Assembly (NCBI GenBank): GCA_944472135.2
Contig: OX235264.1
Coordinates: 87,740,319 to 87,804,318 of the forward strand
Length of the DNA: 64,000 nucleotides
Direction of reading: 5' to 3'
Source: Trichobilharzia regenti
Taxonomy: Eukaryota; Platyhelminthes; Trematoda; Strigeidida; Schistosomatidae
Shown: positions 37,401 to 51,700 of the stretch, piece after piece
Position numbering within the stretch: the first letter of the stretch is position 1
Layout: each line of letters opens with the position of its first letter
Program-made: the position numbers and the translations under genes
The notes under the pieces: model-generated
What the model saw: the letters and a program-made list of their open reading frames with translations, nothing else
Database searches by the model: none
What the model was told of the DNA's origin: nothing

Positions 37401-40400
37401 CACGCACACACAGCCAACACTTACATCACACTAATGATAACAATTATACTCATAATTTAAAAAAATCACTACACCATCCCAACCCGGATAATAAGCCCAC
37501 CTAATTGTGAGAATTCGTATATAGTGGACAACTACTACTTATGACTAATGTATACAGACTAGGAACTTAACCAATCGCATTTTGCTTTGTTTTAACGCCC
37601 ATGACCTTAGATCGCCTCACTTGACCCATGCACCTGATTCTACAATCCCTTTAGGCTATTTGATATGTCACTTCTCCCATTAATAAGTTTGTAGGGTTTA
37701 AATGCAATACGAAATAAACAGACAAAACTAAAATATGCCATGTCACGCAGTTACACTTAATGCGTATACTAATACCAGCTCAAGAGTTTATAGTTTGGGG
37801 ATTAAAACTGAGGGGATTATGATTTAAGGCTTTAAAGGTTTAAGATTAAGATTTAGGTGTTTGGAAGGAAAACAACATAATCTAGATGGACAGTAAAACC
37901 CAAAAAGCATATACATAACATGTTACTAATGAAATCATGTTCTTGTGCAATGAATTGCTTGATAAATGTATACGCATGTGGTTAATCATCTGAAACCATC
38001 AAAACATAATTAATGACGACATCAGTGCTTCTGAACAAAAATCTCATTCGATGATTATTTGATCTTGACCCAATAACGTGTCTATCAAAGGGAGGCGGGG
38101 CAAACAGTCTTCAGCTCCATACGACATGCAGTCTTGCTTTGAAAATATCAAAATTAAGATAAGACAGCTGAATAGTGTCCCATAGTTTTAATTCCTCTGT
38201 TGGTTGGCATCAATTCAGAAAGCAATCCATTCAGTATAACACAAAAAAAGACCCATGTATCATAACGTTTCTGAGGATTTCTTTTATTAAAACAAGAAAA
38301 ACAATCAGTTTCTAGAAATATTTACAAGATTAATCACATGTCTTCGGCAAATGAAACATTAAACATTTTGAGCTACTAATAATCGAATTTTGTCAACCAG
38401 TTACTTAAACCTATCTTATAACAAACAACAGTTAGTGAGTTATTTACTTATAGCAGTTAAAGTAATTAATGTGGATAGACGAATATAATCAGAAAACACT
38501 AGGTTAGCAATTTTAAGACTGCAAGCTATTCCTGATGAAGAATGTCCACTATGACGAGACATAAATGAGACAACGCTATAATTATTTGCATTTATTTTAT
38601 TCCTTTATGTTCCCAGTGGAACATAGGGCTTTAAGCTAGAGGTCTGAAGTTTCGGTAGCAGTGGTGTTTGTTTTTGTTTTACGGGATGGGGTTGCAAGCC
38701 TCATATGCCCAATCTTCCCTCTTTACCAGCCTTATTACTGGCTTAACTAGGCAAAAGAATGCACCGACCAGGGATCAAACCCCGAACCACCTGTGGCGTG
38801 ATTGGCAAGCTAATCTGCCTCTGTGCCATTGACAGTTAAACTGAGTCAGGTAGGGAGATGCAGACTCCCGGGTTGGGGCCCTCGGGACTCTAGGAATCAA
38901 TGGCTGGAGACAATAGGTGACATGGCTCAAAGTGATCGTTGTCAATGGCCGGCGCAGATGTATTCAGTCTCTGTAATCTTTTATATTCCTTTCTACCATT
39001 ACCCATTCTGTTTCACTCTTATACTTGTCAAACTCTATTGATTCTCTTCACTTATCTTCTTGTCTACCTCTGTGTGCTATTTGGAAGGTGGCAACTCGAA
39101 CTGCTGCACTTCGGTGCCAAGTTCTATGTTGAATCCAGACAGACAGCCATTGATGCAGCACTAAAAAAAGCACATCACAATGGCAAACTTCCATATTTTT
39201 TCACAATATGGGATAAAATATAACTATGGAATATAGTCAAGGATTTATATATTATGATCAGAATTGTTCTCCAGTAACCAATCCAAACACTGGTACACAT
39301 TCAGGGAAAGAGTAAAATGGTTAGCTATTGAATCAACAGTTCATAGATAGAGTAGGAAGGAAGTGTGTCCAAGTTACTGTTACTATTAATGAAAGGATAT
39401 TAGAAAAAAGACATCAAGAATATACTAGAAGCTAATTACAAATTAATTTACCGTTTGAAATGATCTTTGTAAAGAACGAATAGTTGAATGTTCAAAACCA
39501 GAATAATCGGGCCTAAAGAAAACTCTTGGCACAGTTGATTGAGTGATTGTACCAACACTGGTATTCATGGCGCTAGATATAAAGGTTTTATTAAAAGAAA
39601 AATAATACGCTTGTGGTTATTATTATTATTATCATCATCATAATTAAAAGGATAAGTCAATTACATTACTTTAAAAATGTAAAGACAATGAATTAATTCA
39701 AAGTGTAAACGGTCTCCCGTAGCTTCGGTGTTTGTCTACTGCACCTAGGTGGGACAACCGCCATCCGAACTGCTAGGCCTAAATTATGCATTCAGAAGAA
39801 ATTCGTACAGGTATTATACCCTGCCTTCAGCAGTTACGTCCTAACCAACTTGACTACACGAACTTTTCCTTAGTCTTGTTGCATCTTAGTATGATTACTT
39901 CCCTTACAATCTAGCATGACGTCACGTGACTGTCTGCTTCCTTATGCTTTACCTACTACGTCTATTTGAAAATTTGTTTATATAATCATGCAGACTTTTC
40001 ATTATTCATGTCATCATTAATCGCTCCATTTTTTCATCATTGTTATTTATAGAATTATTATTGCATGCAGGATTTAATCATGAGCTGACATCAGTTAGAG
40101 AACCACTGGAAAACCTGAGAGTAATTGACAGTTTTTTCGTCCTAGTTTGGGATCCTTTAGCAGTACGCACCCGCCAGGATTCGAACCCAGGGCCTCCTGG
40201 TTACAAGGCGAGCTCGTAGACCATTGAGCCACTGGGACCCGATCCAATGGTCTTTGAATTCTAACTCCTTGAATTCCATGCAATCAAACAAACCGCTACA
40301 AAACCAATACTTGAGAATTATTATAACTAATTCCACAATTTATATGCACAATCAAACTAATTCAAATGTCAAAAAATACACATCCAAGAGAATATGAAGA

Positions 40401-43400
40401 TCAAACAGTGGTGATAGTAAATGAGTTTTGAGGATCATAACTAATAGATGTATTTTTCAAGAGTAGATAGACACCCTGCGAGGGGTTTCATTCTCGGCCG
40501 AAGAGTTCCAAAACGTCATATAGCCAGTACTGGCCCCGGTAAAAAGCAAAGGTTGGACATGAGGTTAGCAACCCCACCTTGTAAAAAAAATTAACGCCAT
40601 AGCTACTGAAACTTCAGCACTCAAAGCCTGAATACCTATGTGTTTCACTCAGGATAAGAAAATATGTGATCATTAAAGTTTCACCAGCCTTTTTATACAA
40701 CATAATAAGCTTACTAACCAGACTGTACTTTAGTGTTGTACAAATGGAGTGAAAGAATGTTGAAAAGTGATTGCACGGTGGGAAAAAAGCATCATTTTAT
40801 CAATCAACATGAGAAGTTGTTGATTCAGAATGCGAATTTTCCTACTTTAATCACAAACGCCTTAGTAGTTTTGAGTATCTTAACTCAGAAAACATTGAGA
40901 GGTAGGCAGATGTCCCACTAACAACAGAAACAACCTAATAGAATGAATCTCTTGAGCTTGAACAGAGAGGACATCTCCTAGTATTGACATCTATGTAACG
41001 GAATAACTGTTTGGGAAATCCCTCCCGAATGATCCAATCACAATCCTTATACTTATTCGGATATTTTATCTAACTTAGTAATTATTTTCGCCTTTTCTCT
41101 TAGACTGTAATGTCACTGTTCTGACGTTTGCATATCACGCGTTGATTTGACCCTTACCCATTTGCCTTTTCCCTGTTGTGAATCTCTGATTCGAATGCTT
41201 CTCTTTGTGGTTGTATGATGATACTAATTTATTGCTTTTGCTTGCAGGAGTCGAGATCATCTTGACCTTGGACTATCTACCAGGATTGTTGGTGCCTGAT
41301 TATTGCTGACAGAGTTTTGACCTCACCTTATTGGAAATAATCTTCTAGATTCTCAGATACTTTTTTACAGCTGATTTTTGGTCATCTAATTTTGTTCTAT
41401 AGAACTTGTTTTGTACTAGAAACTTATCTAATCCGTATAGCTGCCTGACGACAATGTTAAGGTAATTTTGAGTTTTTTGATGTCATTATTGTTAAACAGT
41501 ACCGTGTAGATTTTATCACGAATAACAGTCTTTTTGCTGTCGTTGGGGCATTTTTATGACTGAACACAACTCAAGGAAATTCAGGCTAGGTATACAGTAG
41601 TAGGACGGATAGATTGATTTTTTGTGTTCAGATTACCAAAAATGTGGGTTTCAGTCGTTAAACTCTTTTACCCTTTAAAATGGTCTTGCTAATGCATTGC
41701 AAACAATTTCATCCATAAGAAAAAGCAAAAAACATAGAAGGGATATGCAGATAACTGTATCCTATACACAAGTGAGTTAAATTTATTTGGATACCAAATG
41801 TTACTTTTTATTTACTTGTATACAATTCTTATTTTTCAACTTATCATTCATAGTTTACTAAACCTGCTTGCTGTTTTATCCTGTTGTGGTGAGAGCTGGC
41901 TGCAAGCGAAAATCTTAGACAACAATTGACGTCAATGTTCACGTCTCGCGTCAGGGGCATGAGAAAAACAACAACAAAGCTGGAGAAGTTAAACTTTAAG
42001 CACCGTCAACTAGCAATCAACGGATGACCTTGAACGCGCCATTCACATGAAGGAGGCATTTTTGTGTATGGAATAAACATATTTATGGAAACAAATGCAT
42101 AAAAACTGTATAAAAGTGTTACAGAAGGTACTTTCTTCTCACGTATGATAAAAATAGATCTCAGTTTCAGGCTGGAGTATCAACAGAGTGTAATTCAACT
42201 GTGGTTAAAATTTATTTTGATAAAGTCTCATACTTCATTATAAATTATTTAAATTAATCCCAGCGTGTTAAGAAAATCAAAACAAGATTTTTATGAACGT
42301 TTCGCCGTGTAAGCCACAGCTTCTTCAGCAGATTTATTCGGATTATCCGAATTTTCTTAACACGCTGGGATTAATTTAAATAATTTATAATGAATCAATC
42401 TGACTCGGCGCTTAAATTATTCCAGGAAATTCGTAACACCTACGTTCTGGAAACCTATAAAGTCTCATACTGTTGGAATTCCAGTGTTATACAGTAATAT
42501 TTACAGGGCAATAAATTGTGTTCAAAACGTCAGCAATAAATATTACTGTATACAACTGTGGGACTTTATCAAAATAAATTTTACCCGCAATGTAATTATA
42601 CTCTGCCACGATGCACAGGTTCTATTCTTATATCAACAGAGTAATTTAGCTACATTGTATGCATGTAATTATTTAGGTCTTCTAACCCTAACAATGACCC
42701 TAATATTTCCTAAACCAAACCCTAACGTGAAAATATCCCTAAACTAACTGTAATCTAACTCGAATCAACCCTAATATCGCCTTTATTAGGTTAACTTTTT
42801 CTTGGCTTCAACCGTAACTTAATCAGCAACAGTAAAGAATAGAGACCAAAGCCAAATTACATTTAATCTACCAATTATATTCTTCCAGGTGAAAAGCGGC
42901 ATTTACTTTTTAGAAAAGTGTATTTAGAGAACATATATGTGTAGTGAAACTGAATTATATAGTGTATATATCTCTAAGGTGCTGTAAAAACTGCTCCCAG
43001 TCTCTCACGGGCGTGTCTGTAGACATATCAAACCAATATCGAAACAAAAAATCTAAGTGGCTGTATATCATATATCGGGAGCCGTTTACTATCATAAAAC
43101 GTTTATTTAGATGGACCAGGAATCCTTCAATAGAATTTGTATAAGTTCCAATTATAGGATTTACCAATTCATAAGTATAGTTGACTTTATGATGAACATA
43201 GTCTAATGATGATGGTTGAGAATAACCTTTCCACTCGAGTGTATGAATAGCAGTTCCTAGTCCTTGTATTATTGGTATGAAAACATCTGGGTGACACTTG
43301 CAACGAAAATTATGAACAACATCCATGTGTAATGTTGGGCGATCTTATTGGTTGACTCAGGGCCATTCGACCTTGGTGTCTATTCTTTACTGTTGCCACT

Positions 43401-45737
43401 AAATCTTTCCCAAACCTAGGCTGAAAGTTGCCAGATATCCTATTTACTATCATAATGCTTTGATTAGCATTGATGTTGACAGAGTTATTTCCCAGGTTTC
43501 ACCAACTTGGTCAGTGAGTGTTTCAAGGTCATCGGTGCGGTCGCACCCCATTGTTAGTTAGTGTTGGTGGTGCTTTAAGTTTAACTTGGCCACAAAGCTT
43601 AACCCTGCCAAAATCATCAGTCAATCACAGACGAGTTAATGTGTGGAAATAGGGATCGCAGATATATGGCTTGATTTTCTGAGAAACGGCCAGAAAGAGA
43701 TAACAGAATAACCTTCAGCAAGAAAACAACCAATCAGAAGAGGTTGCTTCTCCGCTAACAATAATGTGCATAAAAACCTATAAATACCTTTTGATTTTCT
43801 CAATAAACGATCTGTTGCCTGGATCTTGTCTTCTGATCTATATTTTATTTCCCATATATGTTGTTTTATTCATCCAATTACTTCCTTCAATAGCAGTTTG
43901 TAATCATGCCCATTTTCAGGTAGACTTTAACCTAATGGTATGAATTTTTCGAAGGAAATGGAGGAATAATATTGCGGTGTATAACAGATTACCTCAGATA
44001 GACCAACATTTCTTCCTAGGACATTTTATCCTTTTTTTGTTGAAGATTCCACCCGAATAACATACTTCACAATATAAGACCATGAGAATTCTGTACTGCA
44101 GATAAATGCATTTTCTCAGAGTAAAGCTTCTGTTATTATTAAGGTTGGTGCACTGAGGGAGAGGGCTATCAAGTAGTTGTGCCACAGGATGAAACAGCAT
44201 TTTGGTTTCGTCTCGCAAGAGGCAGGGATAAGTGTGTGTTCGGTTCTCCTGAAAACCAATGTATATAAATACCCAGTCAATAGGTGCATCATTATATGAA
44301 TTATGGGCATCAATGGTTCAGCAGTAGAGTACTGGCAAACAACACATTTATAGTCGAGGGTCCGACCCTCAACCAACGTACTCCTAAACCTCGCTTAGCC
44401 GGTAGTAAGCCAGGTACAGGAAGAAGGTTGGGTGTGAGACTAGCAACTTCACCCCGTAAAATAACCCACTACTGCCGAAACTTCAAAGCTCAGACTTGAA
44501 GCCCTATGTGTTCCAGCGGGTACGCAAAGGAATAAAATAAATAAAATAATATTATCAATGAGACAGTACTGTGAATAATATATGGATATATGAAGAAATA
44601 AAGATATATAAGGTTTTTTTCTTTTTAATAAACTTACTTTTGTGATGAACGCGAATTACGACGAAGTGGAGACAGTATATTCGTATTACTAGTACTAATC
44701 CCACTAACAGTGCCTTGTCGATCGGTAGATATTGGACCATAACGAAGACTGTCAGCATTCAAATGATCAACAGAGAAGCCGAATTTCCGACTCATATCAC
44801 GTACTAGGATTTCATAGTAACCAATCATTTCATAGAGGAGATAGTTACCGGTACCTGCAGCACCACTGACATTAGAAGAAACATTAGATCCACTAGTATT
44901 TTCAACGATGTCAAGATTACGCATTGCAATTAGACGATGAGATGCTGGAGGTGGAGGCGGATCAGTTGTATACCAAAATTTTAAAAAGGTTAACTGTAAC
45001 TCCAAGAGTTCCAAAACACTGTCAGCTAGTTGAGAGAAACACTTCTCCTGTCGAGGATCATCGGATAATTCAACATCTTTCTGTAAATAACATTTGAAAT
45101 CGTGAAAAAAAAACACAATGAGAAGGCATCGGAGTGGGGCAAAAAAGTACTCTTCTTTGTTTTATCTCAAGTGACTGAAACAAATGTCTGGAAAAGACAT
45201 TATTTTTTACGAGTTGATCACGGATTGATATCAGTTAGAGAACCATTGAAAACCAGGGAGTACTGGACAGCTGCTGTTTCATCCTAGTTTGAGAATCATC
45301 GGCAGTACGCACCCACTGGGTTTCGAACCCAGGACCTTCCGGTTACAAGGCAAGCTCGTATACCAGTGGGTGCGTACTGCCGATGATTCCCAAACTAGGA
45401 TGAAACAGCAGCTGTCCAGTACTCCCTGGTTTTCAATGGTTCTCTAACTGATATCAATCCGTGATCAACTCGTAAAACATAACTAATCCTTACAAACCAA
45501 AACTATAGAAAGACATTATTTTTGTGTTTCACCGCACGATTTTAAGGTGTAGCATTAATCGTTTGTCTCAAATTTCTTCGACTTTGTATTTGACGTACAC
45601 ATGTAATTTATGGTAGCCTGGAGCACAACACAGTACTAGTAGGTCGTATGTTAATATCTCTGTTTTTATTTAGGGGATTTTGATAGCAAACGAGAGGTAA
45701 TACGTCATGTGGAAGGCTGAGATGAGATTCATGGGCT

Positions 45738-45771
<34 letters not shown>

Positions 45772-48700
45772 TAGTTAACAGTAAGACTGAGTTCAGTACT
45801 CTACTATGAAATAAAGGTACATTTATCAAAATTGACCACAATGAGACAGAAATCGTGAAAGGAATACATATGACTGTGGTACTAACTAACATGATTTACG
45901 ATGGAAGAAGAAGTCGATAAAATGGTACCCAAACAGCTCCCATTATCCCGTGTGCGAATACTTAGTCATTCAGCTAGTTATGTGAATAAACTAAGTAGAT
46001 AACGACGTAGTAAATAGTTCGGGGACATTGGATACAGGTGTAAATGAGAGAAGAAGGAATTCCCTTTGAGTATGGAAGCAAACTCAATAGGTATGTTAAA
46101 CGTAAGTCACTAAATATAATGGAAATTTGTAGCTCAAATGTGCGCTGAAGATGCTGCCTAGTAGGGCAATGAAAGCTTCGGAAGTAAACCATCCAGCCCA
46201 GAGGACAAAACTCTACCTCAAAAAGTAGGTGACTAACTTAAAAAGACTAATTTTAAGGATTCTAATTCTTTATGATTTCCTCTTATTGTACAAGTAGGAA
46301 CGATTTCCAGTAATATAGAATATGTATTGAAACCATGTTTTTCAGCATTACTATTAACAATTTCTCTGGATATTCTCATAGATTGTATGATCATAGGAAA
46401 TTCTGTCTTAAAGTAGAGGAAAACCACATCACAGATCATAGAACTCACCACTAATTTCGGTACTCCACCACTGACAGGCGATTGAATAGAGGAGACAAGT
46501 TTACCAATATATTGAGAGATGTTAGACTCTTGTGATTTAGCTGATATCAAATCAGCATGCAATGCTTTTATAATGCCTTGAATCTGTTTATTGGCCCATT
46601 CTGTTTGACTTAACATACGCTGAAAAAGAGAGAAAGAAAATAATTGCATTCAAAACATCTCAAACAAATTCAGATACATGGAAACCAATGATTACAGAAG
46701 TTGAATCGGCAGATTTTTCTGGAGTGAAGTGAAATTCTCTATCGGGATGGTCATCTACATAATGAAAATTATGCACTGACCATTACGTAGCTATATAAAG
46801 TTGTAATCAGGTGAACAAGAGATTTTTTGCTAAAATAGTAACTTTGTAATTGTGAGATAGAATGAGACAGAATCCAGTTATAAAGGGAATATCAAGTTTT
46901 GATGCAACCAGAGTAGTAAAATTCATGACAACATTGCGTTCACTGGACAAGATCACTTAACAATGAAGTCATTACACGATCATCTCTTTCCTGTTTTTCT
47001 GGCAATTAGTATAACTGCATTTATATAAAAACAGAAAACCACGAATTCAATCAAACAGTATCGACTAAAATTTAGACATTACACATGTGCTACTAATGAG
47101 TAGATTGAAAACACTCATTAAAAAACTGGTGACAACATATTGATTAGTTTGTAGGCAAATAAGGTAACTTACAATCTCTACTCTATCCACTGGCATAATA
47201 GGAATAATATTTGGCATAGTCTCAGTTATACAATACCGCGTCTCTTCAGTATTGGTTACAAGACGACCATCTTTTTTCTAAGGAAAAACAGAAAAGATAA
47301 ACAAGACAATCAGATATAGTACTAACACTTCTCGTGTTTAACTTTAAAAATAAGAACACATGAATTGGGGGTAGATTTTCTATACAGAATTTCTAGTAGA
47401 TTTGTGTATGAAGTGGGTTATTTAGGTAACGCACAAGTTCTGATTACATTGCCGATGAGATTTGACTCAAAAGACCGAAACGACCCTCCGGTGTTTAAAT
47501 GGCCAATTGATAAGACTGACAAGCACTACTGGTTGTGACGTGAATAGTTTACAACAAGTAATATCAATCAGTGCTGCATACCACGAAAAAGTACTGGTGA
47601 ATGATTCACCATAACCCCCTGTATCTTTACAACTTGTAAACGCCACTGAGTACTCGTGAACCAAGTGTTGAGAGACAGTAGAAGCGAGAGCTGCACCATC
47701 GCCTTCCTTGATGAGCAATGTTAGCTGGGAGAGGAAGGGTCAGGTTGAGAAAGACCTAGTGGTGGTCAAACCAAAACATAGAATCAGTCAATGAAACCCA
47801 TAACAATTAGTTTGAGCTAGTCACGTAGGGCGATGCAGACTTCCTGGTTAGGGTCGTTGGCACGGTAAGAACAAACGGCTGGAAATATGGATCGAAATAT
47901 TTCACAGTGGTGCAGATGCATTCACTCTCTGTGATTTATCCTATCCACTGAAATTCTATTGTTCTTCCATATTACACTTCTTTTTCCCTCACACTTCTGT
48001 TCATTATCTGTCTTTTGAAACTTCTTTTACTCTCTTCTCTTTGCGTGCTACATGGAATGTGGGGCTACTCGAACTGCTACTACTAATACTACTACTGTCC
48101 AGCTCTGTTTCCCGATCCTACAAACCATCTAATTCACTCATCTTTATAATACTTGTAATTATACAAATAAATTAACTTCGTTATGTAGTCGGACATTTAC
48201 TTACAACCCAGTATGAACACAAACACTATAGCCCAATCTCCTCTTTCCCTATTCGTGTTAAAATTCATTTGCACAAACTTCACTACCACACTGAATACAA
48301 TTAATTTACTTTAAATACTGATCACAAATACTGAGTGATGCATAGTTAATCATCTATCAGACGACCTCTTACGGTCAACAGTGAGTAAACTTCGATTTCC
48401 CTCTCCGAGTGCCCTAATGTAGCGACGTGATAATGGCCTCTGACTATTCACTGCCTTCACACGGCAGGGATGTTCCTCACAAAACTGAAAGCACAAATGA
48501 AAACGTTTGGAGGTATACAACTGGACTGATAGACATGCTGCTGATTCACCTAGGCGAGATGGAAAATCCTGATTCAAAATCAATGGTGTACACAGGCTAC
48601 AGGATCTGAACGGATTGAATGGTGTATGAACTTGTTATGGTCACCAGAAACCATGGGAACGTAAGCTGTATCGCCTTATGGATCAGACTTCATCAAGTTA

Positions 48701-51700
48701 AAGGCTCGGGTTGGCCTCTTAAGACAACCACTTGCTTCGGTTTGAGCATCCAGGCGGTAGTATCCCAACACTCACACAAACTATGATATTTTATGTGATG
48801 TATCTCTTGGTGCCCAAGTTTGTGTTTTTAATACTAAATAATTGAACTGATAGTGAAAAATAAAAGGGGTAAAAAAATCTTTTCTGTTACCAGTAAGAGC
48901 TACCAATATATTCAGAATGACTCATCATGGTTTTCCAATCATTTGAACACAAATGCCTTAGTTAGACAAGATAATAATACTACAGAACAGTCAAGAAATT
49001 TAAACAATATATATGGCATACTAGTCTTTTCAGTAAATATGAATGGAATTATGTGTATTTGCGTGTACATGATACCTAATCAAACAAAGATATTTGCAAC
49101 TAACCTCTGTCGGTTGTAATGGTCGATGACGTAAAAAGTATTTGACACGATTTTTGGAGTAGTAGCTGTCAACAAAAATGAAAAACTGAAATCATTTGTG
49201 AAAAAGTATAACTGTAAAAACAAACTAGAGCTGGACATGCAAAAAAGAAACATGATGTACACAAGAAATAAAACCATACATTTAGGATTATACCACTCAG
49301 TTACCAAGGTCAGCGCTTTTATGTAGAGTAGGCTGTGATCCCTATTCAATAAAATGACTGCCTACATTTCCACCCAACAACTCACATCAAGTGAACTGTC
49401 TGGTCTTCGAACTTTGAATCATAGTGTACAGGGCTACATCCTTGTATGATAGACAGTTTGTATTAAATAGTGAAATATGTGGCATCAAGAAACAGGCATT
49501 CAGATAGTGAGCTGTTGCACGTTTAATGGAACAGCCAAAATATCTAAGGAATCACCTCAATCTTATCATTCAATTATGACATATCGATTGCAAAACCTGA
49601 TGATATGATGGTTTAATCCTAAAAGAAGATATGATAAGAATCAGTTTAAAATAATAATCATCTTATGAACCATCATGTGATCGGATGACTATAAAATTTC
49701 ATCATTTTCTCAACTTGGTTTTGGTCTAATCGCCAACCAATCAGAATAGTCCATTTCCACTGTCCTGGGCCGATTTCAATATGGAAAAAAAAGATACAAA
49801 TATGACGTGTTTATTTCTAAAAAGAAACATTATCCTAAAAATGTCGCATACCAGTTTTGTCTTTTGATATTTACACGGCTCAACGGGTAGCACTAACGAA
49901 TGGGCGTATCTAGCATATTAGCTGTGCTGTTCATTACGTCAGTATTATTATACCCAAGCAACAGTCCATTCGGTCATATCAGCTGTCAACGCAATCATAA
50001 CAATTAGGGGACAGCTACATAACAATATGATATTCCAAACTGTTAAAAAAAATAACGTAACAGAGAACTTAACTTTGCACGTGTTTATACTTGAGAATAT
50101 GAATAAAATACCTACAACGAATAGAGCACTCTGGTGTCTCCTCATTTGTGGATAAATCTTTCGCCTTTTACTAAAGATTTCCGTGGGGAGGCACAATACA
50201 ATGAGTCTTATCTCAATTTTTTCAACTGTCTTCGGACAGAGTTTATTTATGTACGTCGGCAGCACAGCGGTTAGGACTCTCGCCAACGATGCACATAGTC
50301 CATGGTTCGATCCCCTGCCGACGCACACCTGATATCCATGGTCGGCCTGAAAAATTTGGGCTATCGACATCACTGAGAATTCCAAAAATACGGTGTGGAA
50401 TCAAGCTATAATCTAAAAACCATGATGTGATTAAATACTTACTTTCTATCAGAATTTAAAATGACAAACAATCATACAGTTAAAATATGCTAAGACGACA
50501 ACACCAAATTCATTACCTTTTTATTTTATTATCAACAACACGTGAATCTAAGTGTTCAGGTATCTCTGATTCAGGTTCTAAATTTCCACTGGCAAATATA
50601 CAAAATTTATCAGCTGCTACTGATGATTGGCTGGTAGTTGATAATGGTTGATTCAGTATGATAGCATCAGGAAATTGTTCTGTTAGCATATTTAACACAT
50701 CGCCTAAATCTGATATTGTACGATAGATTAATTTCCGATTAGTTGTAATTAATGACGAAGCTGGACCATAGAATTCAATTAAATAATAACGAAATGGTAG
50801 ACGTGACTGTTCACTTGACACAATATGCTTGTAGAGATGAGCTTGTTCTTCCTAGAAAATGCCAAGAAGACCAAATCAAAGCTTATATGTAAAGCGGGAT
50901 AATAAAACGGCACAAAGACATTTACGCGTTAGAGATAGAAAGTGCACGGCATAGCCTCTACATTTTATTAGCCTCTCTTTTTCACCAACAGGCATTATTA
51001 GCCATTTAGCTGTTCATGGAAGTTTAGTGCGTATATATATAATTTTTCAGGTATAAGTTAAAGTTCCAGTCATCGGATTGCTAGTACTTCTGCTAGGAAG
51101 TCTTACGCCACCCCTAAGAGATGATTATTTTTAGCAGGCACAAGAATACCTTACGGTGCTTTTGGAACCTAACTTATGCATGTAGAAAGATTGATTTTGT
51201 AGTTCACCTAGCATTGACTCGTTAATTTGTTGTTTCCTTATTTTACCACTCTACTACTTTGTTTTCTCTCCTCTAGTCAACTTTAAACACTCTCCATCTG
51301 AATAATATTTTCCGCTATCCATCGTATTTCTTATGTTGTAATCTTGTTTTTGAATACACTCACACATTTACTGCTCTATCAATATTTCACCTTATCACCA
51401 TAGCACATCTGTCACAACTTAGCTGCCCTGTTGCATAACAAAATCTCTGTCACTTTGAATCCTAGTCACACTTTATCAGTATTATATTGAAAAGATTTCT
51501 TTTCCGTAGTAAATTTAAAATAAGCAATAATTATGAAAAAACCCAGAATTTAACAATTTATTTTTCAAGTTTACCCAGTGATTGATATCAGTTAGTGAAC
51601 CATTGAAAACCAGAGAGTACTGGACAGCTATTTCGTCACAGTCTGTGACTAATCTGCAGTACGCACCCCAGTGGATGCAGTCGGGAGCGAAGACAAATAC

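Larger units (their letters stand above)
42130..42680. repeat. Penelope-type terminal sequences nested in the Merlin element
   Basis: 'aaaatttattttgataaagt' occurs in plus orientation at 42207-42226 and in minus orientation at 42556-42580, and again near 4150 in another Penelope fragment. 'aattgtgttcaaaacgtca' at 42513-42532 matches the 3' UTR at 59187-59206. The segment therefore looks like a short Penelope insertion with inverted ends. Confidence 0.55.
41982..43591 (-). mobile_element. Merlin DNA transposon with nested insertions
   Basis: Perfect 8-bp target duplication acaaagct (41974-41981 and 43592-43599). TIRs start ggagaagttaaactttaagc on the left; the reverse complement of the right end begins ggccaagttaaacttaaagc. 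The internal TIR part 'gatgaccttgaa' matches the first Merlin copy. Only the C-terminal half of the transposase remains (43326-42955). The rest is filled with Penelope-derived sequence. Confidence 0.88.

Noticed and set aside
43640..43860. Solo LTR candidate with TATAAATA and AATAAA
   Set aside because: No terminal TG...CA pair, duplication or second copy could be found in the window; the motifs are common in AT-rich DNA.
46233..46448. Continuation of the open frame past the DOCK exon ending at 46449
   Set aside because: Similarity to DOCK stops at the GTGAGT donor, and the exon at 45080 supplies the expected next helix in the right phase.
47467..47718. 83-codon minus-strand frame
   Set aside because: Partly antisense to an RTE 3' end, no recognisable family, no splice context.
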